DNA of 18,967 nucleotides, from NCBI GenBank assembly GCA_019751475.1, contig JAIENH010000283.1:1-18967 (forward strand), in the 5' to 3' direction. Positions 1 through 7,104 of the stretch are shown here, one piece after another. Below the pieces are notes generated by a model. That model was given only the letters and a program-made list of their open reading frames with translations. It did no database searches and had not been told where the DNA came from. The stretch's first letter is position 1. Each line of letters begins with the position of its first letter. Source of the DNA: Cyclobacteriaceae bacterium (GTDB lineage: Bacteria > Bacteroidota > Bacteroidia > Cytophagales > Cyclobacteriaceae). The position numbers and the translations under genes are program-made.

Positions 1-292
1 TGTCGCGCGCGAGGCCCGAAGCATCGGGCCCGCCTTCAAGCATCAGTGATACAATGATGGAGACTTCTATTATCGTCACTGCCAACGCGAGCACCAAGGC
101 ACCGTATGGTTCCCCAATTTTTTCAGCAATTACCTCAGCGTGATGCACGGCCTTGAGCACACTTACGATTAGTGCCGCTACCGACAATACATAAAACGGT
201 GGCCAGTGAATAAATTCTCCGGCAACAAAGACTAACCCAGCTGCCAGCGGTATGATAAACGTCCAACTGTTTGATGAAGAATGACCCGACAT
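1..292 (-). CDS. chaA: Ca2+/H+ antiporter, ChaA family (N-terminal part, runs off the window)
   Basis: This is the first 97 codons of a minus-strand gene whose 3' end lies beyond base 1. The translation starts MSGHSSSNSWTFIIPLAAGL and has hydrophobic segments at about residues 9-24, 29-44 and 65-82. It contains the stretch EKIGEPYGALVLALAVTIIE, which I recognise as the first conserved cation/proton exchanger motif of ChaA-type calcium/proton antiporters of the inner membrane. The family exports Ca2+ or Na+ in exchange for protons. The ATG at 290-292 is the only reasonable start, because the family motif follows at the usual distance. It diverges from the toxin-antitoxin genes on its right and has its own predicted promoter. 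The family call rests on motif memory and a partial protein, and the ion specificity cannot be read from this. Confidence 0.8.
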   Translation of the reverse strand, partial: MSGHSSSNSWTFIIPLAAGLVFVAGEFIHWPPFYVLSVAALIVSVLKAVHHAEVIAEKIGEPYGALVLALAVTIIEVSIIVSLMLEGGPDASGLARD

Positions 293-314
293 GAACAATA
301 GAAATCTGTGTTGG

Positions 315-346
315 CTAAAGTAATGACAGATTGGGCGGGAACCAAA
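315..346 (-). promoter_or_regulatory. Predicted Bacteroidota-type promoter for chaA
   Basis: On the minus strand the -33 element TTTG (343-346) is followed after 20 nt by TACTTTAG (315-322), which matches the Bacteroidota -7 form TAnnTTTG at 7 of 8 positions. The ATG of the antiporter lies 22 nt downstream. Spacing and position fit, but no transcript data support it. Confidence 0.4.
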
Positions 347-401
347 TTCGGCCGGGTCAGCCTTTAGACCCTAAAGACTCTTTTTTTCGAATTCCCGTGA
401 A

Positions 402-428
402 ACACGTATCTTTGAATAATCCACGTGT
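402..428 (+). promoter_or_regulatory. Promoter with overlapping inverted repeat upstream of the antitoxin gene
   Basis: TATCTTTG at 407-414 is a perfect match to the Bacteroidota -7 element TAnnTTTG and lies 14 nt before the antitoxin ATG, so the 5' leader would be only about 8-10 nt. No good -33 TTG is visible. The -7 element sits inside an inverted repeat: ACACGT (402-407) and ACGTGT (423-428), the second arm touching the start codon. Ribbon-helix-helix antitoxins usually repress their own operon from such palindromes, so this is a likely autoregulatory operator. That role is inferred. Confidence 0.45.
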
Positions 429-680
429 ATGAAAACTAAGCTGACCTTAACAGTTCGTAAAAGTGTAATTATGAACGCCCGTAGGTATTCGAAGCGAACG
501 GGAAAATCCATTTCTACTCTTTTTGAAGAACTTTTTGAGTCGCGGGCAGAGAACCGCATCCCAACAGAAGCACAAAAGGCAGCTCGCAGGCTTTTAGAAA
601 ATCTGGAGCGAACGAAGTCAGTAAAAACAGTTGAAGATAGAATTGCTCTGATAGCCCATGTTGCCCGGAAATTTGCCTGA
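429..680 (+). CDS. Antitoxin, DUF6364-like ribbon-helix-helix protein
   Basis: This 83-aa basic protein starts MKTKLTLTVRKSVIMNARRY. It shows the ribbon-helix-helix layout: a short beta strand (about residues 3-9, KLTLTVR), a helix (about 10-23), a turn with TGKSIS (about 24-29) and a second helix (STLFEELFES). The sequence resembles the DUF6364 antitoxins found in Bacteroidota. The rest is a helical C-terminal tail that would bind the toxin. It overlaps the PIN-domain gene by 23 nt, which is the standard arrangement for a toxin-antitoxin pair with translational coupling. The protein should neutralise the PIN RNase and repress the operon through the palindrome at 402-428. The fold call is good; the exact family name is from memory. 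Confidence 0.8.
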   Translation: MKTKLTLTVRKSVIMNARRYSKRTGKSISTLFEELFESRAENRIPTEAQKAARRLLENLERTKSVKTVEDRIALIAHVARKFA

Positions 681-1086
681 CATCTTTCTAGACACAGATG
701 TTTCCTTTGATTTGATTTCAAAGAGAGACCCTTTCTTCGCGGTCTCAAAACCAATCCTCGAATTGGCAGCAAAGGGAGACATTCATTTGTTGATTTCAGA
801 AAGTTCTCTTGCTAATCTGTTTTATCTCACATTTGATATTTATAAACTGAAAAATGGAAAAAGCCTGCTCGTTGATTTTATCTCTGCTTGCACCGTGGTG
901 TCTGGAGGCAAACTCATCGGGCTACAAGCACTTGCATCGGACTTTAAAGACAAAGAAGATGCACTTCAATATTATACTGCGCTAAGTTCTGGAGCCGATT
1001 ACTTTGTTACGCGAAATAAAAACGACTTTAAAAGCTCGAAAGAGCACCTTCCTGTACTTTCACCACAAGAATTTTTAACGACTTAA
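658..1086 (+). CDS. PIN-domain ribonuclease toxin (VapC-like)
   Basis: This 142-aa protein has the PIN layout. IFLDTDV gives the first metal-binding acid, D12. SESSLANLFYL carries the second, E48. DFKDKEDALQYY supplies the third acidic cluster (D98/E100/D101), and TRNKNDF (D123) marks the closing strand. All acids expected of an active Mg2+-dependent nuclease are present, so it is probably intact. VapC-like toxins cleave tRNA or other RNA when freed from their antitoxin. The start used is ATG 658, which overlaps the antitoxin gene by 23 nt. TTG codons at 661 and 673 are possible alternatives, and the conserved first strand begins around residue 8. Its stop is one base before the CDGSH gene. 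Confidence 0.85.
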   Translation: MLPGNLPDIFLDTDVSFDLISKRDPFFAVSKPILELAAKGDIHLLISESSLANLFYLTFDIYKLKNGKSLLVDFISACTVVSGGKLIGLQALASDFKDKEDALQYYTALSSGADYFVTRNKNDFKSSKEHLPVLSPQEFLTT

Positions 1087-1087
1087 T

Positions 1088-1309
1088 ATGCCAACTAAAC
1101 TCACCATTAACAACAACGGCCCCATCAAAGTAGAAGGCGATTTTGAAATTGTAGATACACTGGGAAAGGCTTATGGCTTACAAGGCCGCACTATTGTGTC
1201 GCTATGCAGATGTGGCCTCTCCGCCAACAAACCTTTTTGCGATGGCTCCCATAAAGAAAAATTCGTGCACACCGCTACAGCTTTTGACCTTCCTCCAAAA
1301 AAAGTGTAA
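1088..1309 (+). CDS. CDGSH-type iron-sulfur domain protein
   Basis: This 73-aa protein ends in the signature CRCGLSANKPFCDGSH, which gives the 3Cys-1His ligands C40, C42, C51 and H55 of a redox-active, pH-labile [2Fe-2S] cluster. Family members (mitoNEET type in eukaryotes, small soluble forms in bacteria) act in electron or cluster transfer, but the role of the bacterial ones is mostly unknown. There is no membrane anchor. The residues before the motif (GDFEIVDTLGKAYGL) fit the usual short beta-rich lead-in. The ATG is one base after the toxin stop, so it is probably cotranscribed with the toxin-antitoxin pair, although it need not share their function. Confidence 0.92.
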   Translation: MPTKLTINNNGPIKVEGDFEIVDTLGKAYGLQGRTIVSLCRCGLSANKPFCDGSHKEKFVHTATAFDLPPKKV

Positions 1310-1329
1310 ATCCTTTAGGGCGCGATTGA

Positions 1330-1461
1330 TCAATGCGTCATCGTGTACAGCCATACACCTGTAGCATAACCGGCCTTCCAGATGGTGATTATGCCCCAGG
1401 CAATCACAATTGGAAACATGATCTTAAAAAAGACTTGTGTTGAAAATTTGTTCTTATCCAT
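1330..1461 (-). CDS. Small single-span membrane protein, 43 aa, unknown function
   Basis: This minus-strand ORF of 43 codons with an ATG start fills most of the 205-bp gap between the CDGSH gene and the permease gene. Its N-terminus is short and basic (MDKNKFSTQVFFK), followed by one hydrophobic segment, IMFPIVIAWGIITIW, and then a short tail rich in aromatic residues ending in MTMTH-like residues. The design is that of a small inner-membrane protein. It lies 53 nt downstream of the permease stop on the same strand, so it could be the last gene of that transcript. No Shine-Dalgarno is obvious, which is common here. I do not recognise a family. Chance ORFs of this size exist, so confidence is moderate. 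Confidence 0.5.
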   Translation of the reverse strand: MDKNKFSTQVFFKIMFPIVIAWGIITIWKAGYATGVWLYTMTH

Positions 1462-1514
1462 ATCGCTTATAAGTCGCGCGACACGTCTATCAATTACGCT
1501 CTAATAAAAAAATC

Positions 1515-3893
1515 TTATTGTTCTTTGAGTGAATTAACGGGGTTGGTAGTGGCCGCTTTGAGCGAATGATAACTCACGGTGCCAAATGCCACCAGAGCAC
1601 CTGCAACGGCCGCATACACAAACACCACCCACGTGAAACCAACATTGTAGGCAAAGCCGTTGAGCCATTTGTCCATAGCATACCAGGCTACGGGAGCTGC
1701 TATTACCAATCCAATCAATACTAATTTCAAAAAGTCTTTCGACATCATCACCACAATATTGGATACGGACGCTCCCAACACTTTGCGCACAGCCACAGAT
1801 TTTTTGTTTTGTTCCATCGTAAAAGAAGCAAGGCCAAACAATCCCAGGCAGGAAACAAAAATCGCCAGGCCGGAAAAAATACTGAAGAGCTGACCCAATC
1901 GTTTTTCCTGGTCAAACAGTTTGTCAAACGTTTCATCCAGAAACTGGTATTCAAATTCATAATTGGGAACGGTGGCCTTCCAGGTGTTTTCAATAGCGCT
2001 AACCATCTCTTTCAGGTTGGATGATTTTATCTTAATAGCCATGAACAAACCCTCGTATTGAGGAGACGTGTACATGATCAGCGGGTCGATTTTATCGTGC
2101 AGGTGTTTAAAGTGGAAATCCTCAATGACCCCAATTACTTTTCCCGGGTCTTGACCACGCTCACCAAAATTTATGAGCTTGCCAATAGCTTCTTCAGGTT
2201 TCCAGCCAAAATGTTTTGCTGCTCTCTCGTTGATCACGAATTCTTTTTCAAACTGTTTCGTATCCGGTGCGAAATAGTTGCCTACCTTCATTTTCATATT
2301 CATGGTTTGCAATAGATCTACATCTCCCGAAAAGTGATATAGGTTCTCCGCTTTGTTATCCGGTGAACCTTCGTACCAAAAGCCACCCGTCCACACCATT
2401 TTTCCCGGCACCTCTCCCATGCGTGTCACAGACTGTACACCGGCCAACTGAAGCATTTCATTTTTAAGGGTAAGATCTCCAATACTATCTTTTGGAAGGC
2501 GGATGATCAGTATCTGCTCGCGATCGAAACCCATATTTTTATTGAGCATGAAATCAAGTTGCGAATAGATAACGTATGTGCCCACCATAATCACGAAGGC
2601 AATAGCAAATTGAAACACCACCAAACCTTTGCGCATCAATTGTCCTTTCAGGTTGCTCACAAAATTTCCCTTTAGCACCAGCGTGGGTTTAAAGCTTGAT
2701 AAAAAGAAAGCCGGATAAGTGCCTGCCAACACACCCACGAAAAAAGTAATGGCAGCAAATAAGATTAATACAAAACCATTTTGAATCGGATTGAAAACAA
2801 TCTCTTTGCCGGATACATCATTGAAAGTCGGAATGACTACAACAAGAATCACCGTTGCCAACACAAGTGAAACAAAACTAATGACTACCGACTCGCTCAA
2901 AAACTGAAACACCAATTGCGATTTCTTGCTGCCCACTACTTTGCGAATGCCCACTTCGCGTGCGCGCTTCAGTGATTGTGCTGTGGTCAGGTTCATGAAG
3001 TTGATGCAGGCAATGATCAAAATAAAAAATGCCACAGCCGACATGATGTAGACAGTGGTCATGCTGCCGTTGGCTTCTACTTCCAATCCAAGGTTTGAGT
3101 AAAGGTGAATAGAGGTAAGAGGCTGTAAGCGAATATCATTTGGCCGATCACCAGGCTTGACTTCCTGGTACTTGTCCATAAAGGCACATATCTTTTTGGC
3201 AAAGGCCTGGTAGTCGGTACCTTTTGAAAGAACTAAATAGGTGTAATGATTGGTGAGATAGTTCCAGCCTTCTTTTGAGTCGGCTCGCACCGGTCCCATG
3301 TTGTCAGACGAGACCATCATCTGCATGTGCACGTGTGAGTTGGAGGGAAGTGGTTCGAAGACTCCGGTGATTTTATATTCCTTTTTATCGTTGAGCAAGG
3401 TTAATGTTTTGCCCATGGGGTCTTCGTCACCGAAGTAGGCGCGCGCTTTATCAGGCGTCAACACCATCGAGTTGATTTCTGCCAGCGCTGTGGCGGGATC
3501 TCCTTTGATCAGTTTGACATCGAGTACATCAAATACCGATGAATCTGCAAAGAAAACTTTCTCCTTGTTTTTGATTTCGTTGGCCGAATTGCGCACAAAT
3601 ATTTCACTCGGCTTAATGCGCGTAAATTTTTCCACTTCCGGAAAATTGTCTTTCAGCAACCTGCCGATAGGGAAAGCAGAAATTGCCCACGTATTTGCCT
3701 CCAGGCCGATAGCCATGCGGTAGATGCGGTCGGCATCTTTATTTTGACGATCATAGTTTAACTCAAACTGCACAAAGAGAGTAATCAAAATGCAGCAGGC
3801 CATGCCGATAGCGAGGCCAATGATGTTGATGGAGGCGTGGAGCTTGTTTCTTCGCAGGCTGCGAATGGCAATCAGTAAATAGCTTTTCAGCAT
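1515..3893 (-). CDS. ABC transporter permease, MacB/FtsX type with two fused modules
   Basis: This 792-aa inner-membrane protein has two repeats of a MacB-type periplasmic core plus an FtsX domain. It begins MLKSYLLIAIRSLRRNKLHA with a membrane helix at about 21-43 and a periplasmic core to about 275. Helices follow near 283-303, 330-352 and 372-395. A second module has a helix near 426-446, a core to about 670 and three C-terminal helices from about 672. FtsX hallmarks are visible: REVGIRKVVGSKKSQL and the parallel SVAVRKVLGAS. Such duplicated permeases are common in Cytophagales; they normally need a LolD/MacB-type ATPase and do mechanotransmission, efflux or lipoprotein handling rather than classical import. 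No ATPase gene lies nearby, so the partner is elsewhere. The GNAT gene lies 104 bp upstream on the same strand. Confidence 0.9.
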   Translation of the reverse strand: MLKSYLLIAIRSLRRNKLHASINIIGLAIGMACCILITLFVQFELNYDRQNKDADRIYRMAIGLEANTWAISAFPIGRLLKDNFPEVEKFTRIKPSEIFVRNSANEIKNKEKVFFADSSVFDVLDVKLIKGDPATALAEINSMVLTPDKARAYFGDEDPMGKTLTLLNDKKEYKITGVFEPLPSNSHVHMQMMVSSDNMGPVRADSKEGWNYLTNHYTYLVLSKGTDYQAFAKKICAFMDKYQEVKPGDRPNDIRLQPLTSIHLYSNLGLEVEANGSMTTVYIMSAVAFFILIIACINFMNLTTAQSLKRAREVGIRKVVGSKKSQLVFQFLSESVVISFVSLVLATVILVVVIPTFNDVSGKEIVFNPIQNGFVLILFAAITFFVGVLAGTYPAFFLSSFKPTLVLKGNFVSNLKGQLMRKGLVVFQFAIAFVIMVGTYVIYSQLDFMLNKNMGFDREQILIIRLPKDSIGDLTLKNEMLQLAGVQSVTRMGEVPGKMVWTGGFWYEGSPDNKAENLYHFSGDVDLLQTMNMKMKVGNYFAPDTKQFEKEFVINERAAKHFGWKPEEAIGKLINFGERGQDPGKVIGVIEDFHFKHLHDKIDPLIMYTSPQYEGLFMAIKIKSSNLKEMVSAIENTWKATVPNYEFEYQFLDETFDKLFDQEKRLGQLFSIFSGLAIFVSCLGLFGLASFTMEQNKKSVAVRKVLGASVSNIVVMMSKDFLKLVLIGLVIAAPVAWYAMDKWLNGFAYNVGFTWVVFVYAAVAGALVAFGTVSYHSLKAATTNPVNSLKEQ

Positions 3894-3997
3894 AGTTCGT
3901 GGGTTAAGCTTAAGCAGCTATGCATGACAATTAAGGTGCCATGAAGAACATCATTAAACTGCGCAGATTTCGAACCTTTAGCGGATGACAGTGTGCA

Positions 3998-4516
3998 CTA
4001 GCGGATAGATTCGTCCGCCTCCGGACGAGTGTCCATGATGTTGATGCGAAAAATATTTACGGGATTATCAGCATAAACGGTAGTAGCAGAAAGCTTCATG
4101 CCATTCTTAACTGCTACCCGCATGGATTCCTGATTGTGGATATGAATTATTGAAATGAGTGAACTGCTCAACTTGTTTTCGAATGCAAAGTCGATACATG
4201 TACGCGCTGCTTCTGTAGCAAGGCGCTGACCCCAAAATTCTGGAAACAGGGAATAAGCTACTTCCAATTCTTCTTGACCATCTACTTGCTGAAGCAGCAA
4301 GCCACTCCAGCCAATTAGTTTTTTCGACTCACGATGTATCAGCAGATTTGTGCCTCCACGATTATGTTCATAGCGCCATAGTTGTTTGGCAAACCACTCT
4401 CTTGCCAGTTCTTCCGGGTCGGTGATGACACTTTTCCAATAGCGGTTTGTTCGAGTATCCAGGAAAAATTTTCGGCACTCAGTAAAATCCTCCGGTTGTA
4501 ATTTTCGAAACAACAA
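3998..4516 (-). CDS. GNAT family N-acetyltransferase, RimJ/RimL-like
   Basis: This 172-aa protein has the single-domain GNAT fold. FRKLQPEDFTECRKFF forms the first strand and helix, NLLIHRESKKLIGWSGL the central strands, and EVAYSLFPEFWGQRLATEAA the strand 4/motif A region. There GQRLATEA corresponds to the acetyl-CoA pyrophosphate loop (Q/RxxGxG/A). A later IHIHNQESMRVAVKNGMKL matches the NxxSxxxxxKxGF-type segment of RimJ/RimL enzymes, which acetylate protein N-termini or small amines. The substrate cannot be predicted. There is no ATG: the start is TTG at 4516 (or TTG 4513), because an in-frame stop (TAG, 4529-4531) closes the frame five codons upstream and the fold begins at once. It is on the same strand as the permease. 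Confidence 0.85.
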   Translation of the reverse strand: MLFRKLQPEDFTECRKFFLDTRTNRYWKSVITDPEELAREWFAKQLWRYEHNRGGTNLLIHRESKKLIGWSGLLLQQVDGQEELEVAYSLFPEFWGQRLATEAARTCIDFAFENKLSSSLISIIHIHNQESMRVAVKNGMKLSATTVYADNPVNIFRINIMDTRPEADESIR

Positions 4517-4573
4517 GCGCTGAGACTGCTAACCTGTAAGTAAATAGTTCGTGACGCTCACGTGAAAAATTCT

Positions 4574-4581
4574 TAGGTTTG
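4574..4581 (+). promoter_or_regulatory. Predicted -7 element for the PspC-domain gene
   Basis: TAGGTTTG matches the Bacteroidota -7 form TAnnTTTG at all 8 positions and ends 25 nt before the ATG at 4607. The -33 region is weak, with no TTG at 19-21 nt upstream. It lies in the gap after the divergent GNAT gene, where a plus-strand promoter is expected. Confidence 0.4.
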
Positions 4582-4606
4582 TTTTCCAATCATAACACAC
4601 TACGTC

Positions 4607-4783
4607 ATGAGTAAACGCATGGTTAAAGGTGAAAAGAAATTGTTTGGCGTCTGCAGTGGCCTGGCAAATTATTTTGATACCGACCCAACCTTGATGCGGA
4701 TGATTTTCCTGATTGCCTTTTTTGTGTTTGGAGTAGGCGGCCTAGTCTATCTCATTCTGGCCGTTATTATGCCGGAGAAATAG
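4607..4783 (+). CDS. PspC-domain small membrane protein, 58 aa
   Basis: This short gene encodes MSKRMVKGEKKLFGVCSGLA followed by NYFDTDPTLMRMIF and one long hydrophobic segment (about residues 32-54) that ends in MPEK. This is a complete PspC domain: the basic start, the G-V-C-x-G-L-A-x-Y-F-D core, the D-P-T-L-x-R motif and the membrane helix. In enterobacteria PspC is an inner-membrane sensor of envelope stress. Stand-alone PspC domains of about 60 aa are common in Bacteroidota and their role there is unclear. No pspA or pspB lies nearby. The gene has its own predicted promoter and converges with the TPR gene, with only 20 nt between the two stop codons. Confidence 0.9.
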   Translation: MSKRMVKGEKKLFGVCSGLANYFDTDPTLMRMIFLIAFFVFGVGGLVYLILAVIMPEK

Positions 4784-4803
4784 CCGATCACAATCAACTT
4801 TTC

Positions 4804-6840
4804 TTAGTTCACTTTCTGCTCATCAAAATCTCCGCGCAAGGTTCTGAAACGCTTGCGCGCCTCTGCTGCATAAACGCTGCCGGGGTGCTTATCTAAAAAG
4901 GTACGATAGATTTCCATAGCTTTTGTTTTGTCTCTCAACTGCCGCTCGTAAATCTCACCCTTTAAAAAAAGTGCATCATCAGCAAAAATATCTTCTTGAT
5001 ATTCTGTCTCAATTTTGTCAAGCAACGCGATGGATTGGTCAAACTCTCCCCTTTTCATTCTCAGGTTAGCTTCCAGCCAATACACATTGTCCTGGATAGA
5101 TGCAATTTGACCTTTGCCGATTTCTATTGTCACAGAGTCTCTGAGTACTTTGCCTGCAGCGATTGCTTCTCTGTCTTTCTTGAGAAAATCTTCCAGCTCT
5201 GCTTTTTCATTTTCTGATAAAGAGGCTTTGTTTTTTGGCCACAGGTTCTGTACAAAAGCATCATGCTTGCTCATTTTGACTCCTCCTCCCTCAAAGCTTT
5301 TCAAGCGGGCCAATGCCTGATTGATTTTATTTTGCACCAGCAGTAACTCAATCGATGCATACTCTTTGAGGGCAGCCCCGGTGGAATCAAATGCTGTATT
5401 TTCTTTGATCAACATGCTTAGCTCCATCGCATCATTGGCTATCTCGCGCGTGGTAGCTTGCTTTAGAATATCGAGGTGCTCCTGGGCCAGTCGAAAGTCT
5501 CCTTTGTAGTATGAAAGTTTGGCATTGCGAAGTTTTGCCTCGTATCCAAGCGGTGCGTCACGTTGATTTTTTTCGACCTGCGAATACAACAGCGTAGCTT
5601 CCCAGGGTTCTTCTTTCAACAAATAAATATCACCGAGTTCAAGCTTAGCTCTTGCTTTGAGGTAAGGCGTCACCCGTGGGTGAGCCGCAAGAGCCGTGAG
5701 CTTGGCTACGGAAGAATCCTTTTCATCGAGGTAATAGGCGTGGAGCAATGCCTCATTCAGCGCAGCTTCATAACTATTCGCATTATCGGGATAGCGATTA
5801 ATGAACGATTGATATTCGCGTGTCAGGTAGCGCACTGAGTCACGGTTCACCGGAAAACTGCGTTTTACTTTAGCCTCGCGGGCGCGGATGAGGCCCAGTC
5901 GGGCGGGCAGGTAGTTCTCGGTGTTGGGGAATTCTTTTACCACATATAAAAAACTTTTGTCAGCATTCTCATAGTCTTTGTTGTTCAGAGCTATCTGTGC
6001 GATCTCGAGTGTTTTCGAATTTTCTTTGCGGAAACGCTTATCGTACGCACGTGACTGAATAAACGCTCCATAAAAATTTTTCTGCTGCAGATTGACCCAG
6101 ATGAGAAGATCCGAAAAAACTTCTGAGTCAGGATATTGCTGCACCTTATCGTATAGCATTCGCTCAAGGCTCTCCAACTCATCGGGTTTCGTAAGGAAAA
6201 GCTGCAAAAGATTTTTTACATAGTTGCTGTTGGCAGGTGCTTGAGTAATGTAGTTGAGATACTCTTGCACCATCTCATCGCGCTTCCCTTGCAGGCGGTA
6301 CAGATTTGCCATCTCCAAGGTAAACACGGTGGCGTTCCCCATGGACTGTCGCAAGTCTTGTAAAGCAAGTATCGCATACTCCGGCAAATTGTGAGCTGTG
6401 AGATAGTCTGATATCGACTTGGTGCGATAAACGTCCGGAAGAGAATTTTTGATTAACGTTTTGAAATACTTATCCGCTTTTGATACATCACCTGAACGCA
6501 CATACACCAAACCAAGATCCACCCGATATGAGACACGGTCATCCACTTTACGCAACGCTTTCTCCACGTAATCCTCAGCATCTTTAAATTTTCCCAGATC
6601 TAAGAGAAGGTTGAGATAGTTGCTATGGATAGCCAGTATGTTATCAGCATTCCGCGAAAGCGTCTGGTACATGGCGAGGGCCTTTTCCTTATCTCCTTTT
6701 AGAAAATATTCATTGGCAATTCGAATGTCCGATTCCTGCGCAAAGAGGTATGAAGACGCAAGTATCCACACTGCACAGACTAGTATTGCATTATTAAATA
6801 TTTTTTTAAATAGTTTATGGTGATAATTATCAGTGTTCAT
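4804..6840 (-). CDS. Secreted tetratricopeptide repeat protein, 678 aa
   Basis: The N-terminus has a basic stretch (HHKLFKKIFNN), a hydrophobic helix (ILVCAVWILASSYLFAQ) and a probable signal peptidase I site after AQ at about residue 35, so the protein is likely periplasmic or outer-membrane associated. The rest is helical repeats of TPR type. Examples are ANEYFLKGDKEKALAMYQTL, LDLGKFKDAEDYVEKAL and VYVRSGDVSKADKYFKTL, and near the C-terminus MKRGEFDQSIALLDKIETEY and the YbgF/BamD-like KAMEIYRTFLDKHPGSVYAA. Such proteins are scaffolds for envelope complexes; the partner cannot be named. The start ATG (6838-6840) is 1 nt from a DnaA-box-like 9-mer in the candidate origin. No operon partner is seen on either side. 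Confidence 0.85.
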   Translation of the reverse strand: MNTDNYHHKLFKKIFNNAILVCAVWILASSYLFAQESDIRIANEYFLKGDKEKALAMYQTLSRNADNILAIHSNYLNLLLDLGKFKDAEDYVEKALRKVDDRVSYRVDLGLVYVRSGDVSKADKYFKTLIKNSLPDVYRTKSISDYLTAHNLPEYAILALQDLRQSMGNATVFTLEMANLYRLQGKRDEMVQEYLNYITQAPANSNYVKNLLQLFLTKPDELESLERMLYDKVQQYPDSEVFSDLLIWVNLQQKNFYGAFIQSRAYDKRFRKENSKTLEIAQIALNNKDYENADKSFLYVVKEFPNTENYLPARLGLIRAREAKVKRSFPVNRDSVRYLTREYQSFINRYPDNANSYEAALNEALLHAYYLDEKDSSVAKLTALAAHPRVTPYLKARAKLELGDIYLLKEEPWEATLLYSQVEKNQRDAPLGYEAKLRNAKLSYYKGDFRLAQEHLDILKQATTREIANDAMELSMLIKENTAFDSTGAALKEYASIELLLVQNKINQALARLKSFEGGGVKMSKHDAFVQNLWPKNKASLSENEKAELEDFLKKDREAIAAGKVLRDSVTIEIGKGQIASIQDNVYWLEANLRMKRGEFDQSIALLDKIETEYQEDIFADDALFLKGEIYERQLRDKTKAMEIYRTFLDKHPGSVYAAEARKRFRTLRGDFDEQKVN

Positions 6841-7099
6841 TTGTGGATGACAAGATATACTGCTTGTCTGTGTATGAGTTGTGGATGTTTATGTGGAGAA
6901 CAATTCTATCAATTGGTTTTGTTCAGTACGGGTTGACTTTATTTTATAGGATTTTCACATTGTAGTAGTTTGTGTATACGACCTCATTAACATTTCTACG
7001 AGTGTGGACAATTCAAATCTCGTTGTTGATACGTTAGTTCAAGAGCCTGTGTTTCCTAAAGTTAGTCATTGAGAGGCGATGCAAGTAAAGTTATCCACA
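6762..7099. other. oriC: Candidate chromosomal replication origin (DnaA-box cluster)
   Basis: Within 338 bp there are five 9-mers with at most one mismatch to TTATCCACA, counting both strands. They are GTATCCACA at 6762-6770 (inside the TPR gene), TGTGGATGA at 6842-6850, TGTGGAGAA at 6892-6900, TGTGGACAA at 7003-7011 and a perfect TTATCCACA at 7091-7099. Two-mismatch forms lie at 6869-6877, 6880-6888 and 6971-6979. With equal base use about 0.07 such near-perfect hits would be expected in this length. The outer boxes point inward. Between 6901 and 7000 the DNA is AT-rich (for example 6932-6950), and TAGTAG at 6963-6968 beside the 6971 box recalls the DnaA-trio element. mnmG (gidA), often origin-linked, is 2.5 kb away. 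Origin activity is inferred. Confidence 0.5.
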
Positions 7100-7104
7100 A
7101 GTTG

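Noticed and set aside
362..387. Hairpin CTTTAG-ACC-CTAAAG followed by a run of seven T
   Set aside because: It looks like a weak plus-strand terminator, but it lies between two divergent genes where no plus-strand transcript should end. The stem is only 6 bp and AT-rich.
371..772. 133-codon minus-strand frame opposite the antitoxin and toxin genes
   Set aside because: It is a shadow of the plus-strand toxin-antitoxin genes. Its translation has no domain, whereas the plus-strand products have clear RHH and PIN motifs.
1454..1462. TTATCCATA, a one-mismatch DnaA-box 9-mer
   Set aside because: It is a single isolated hit at the start of the 43-aa ORF, with no others around it; chance hits of this quality are expected a few times in the window.
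1625..1640. CACGTGAAACC parS-like word in the permease gene
   Set aside because: Only the right half fits parS (11 of 14 in the core); the left half is wrong and it lies far from the other sites.
4011..4028. Hairpin TCGTCCG-CCTC-CGGACGA at the 3' end of the GNAT gene
   Set aside because: It is a perfect 7-bp stem but is inside the coding sequence and has no T-run in either direction, so it is not called as a terminator.
4135..4143. TGTGGATAT, a one-mismatch DnaA-box 9-mer in the GNAT gene
   Set aside because: It is isolated and coding, not part of the cluster at 6762-7099.
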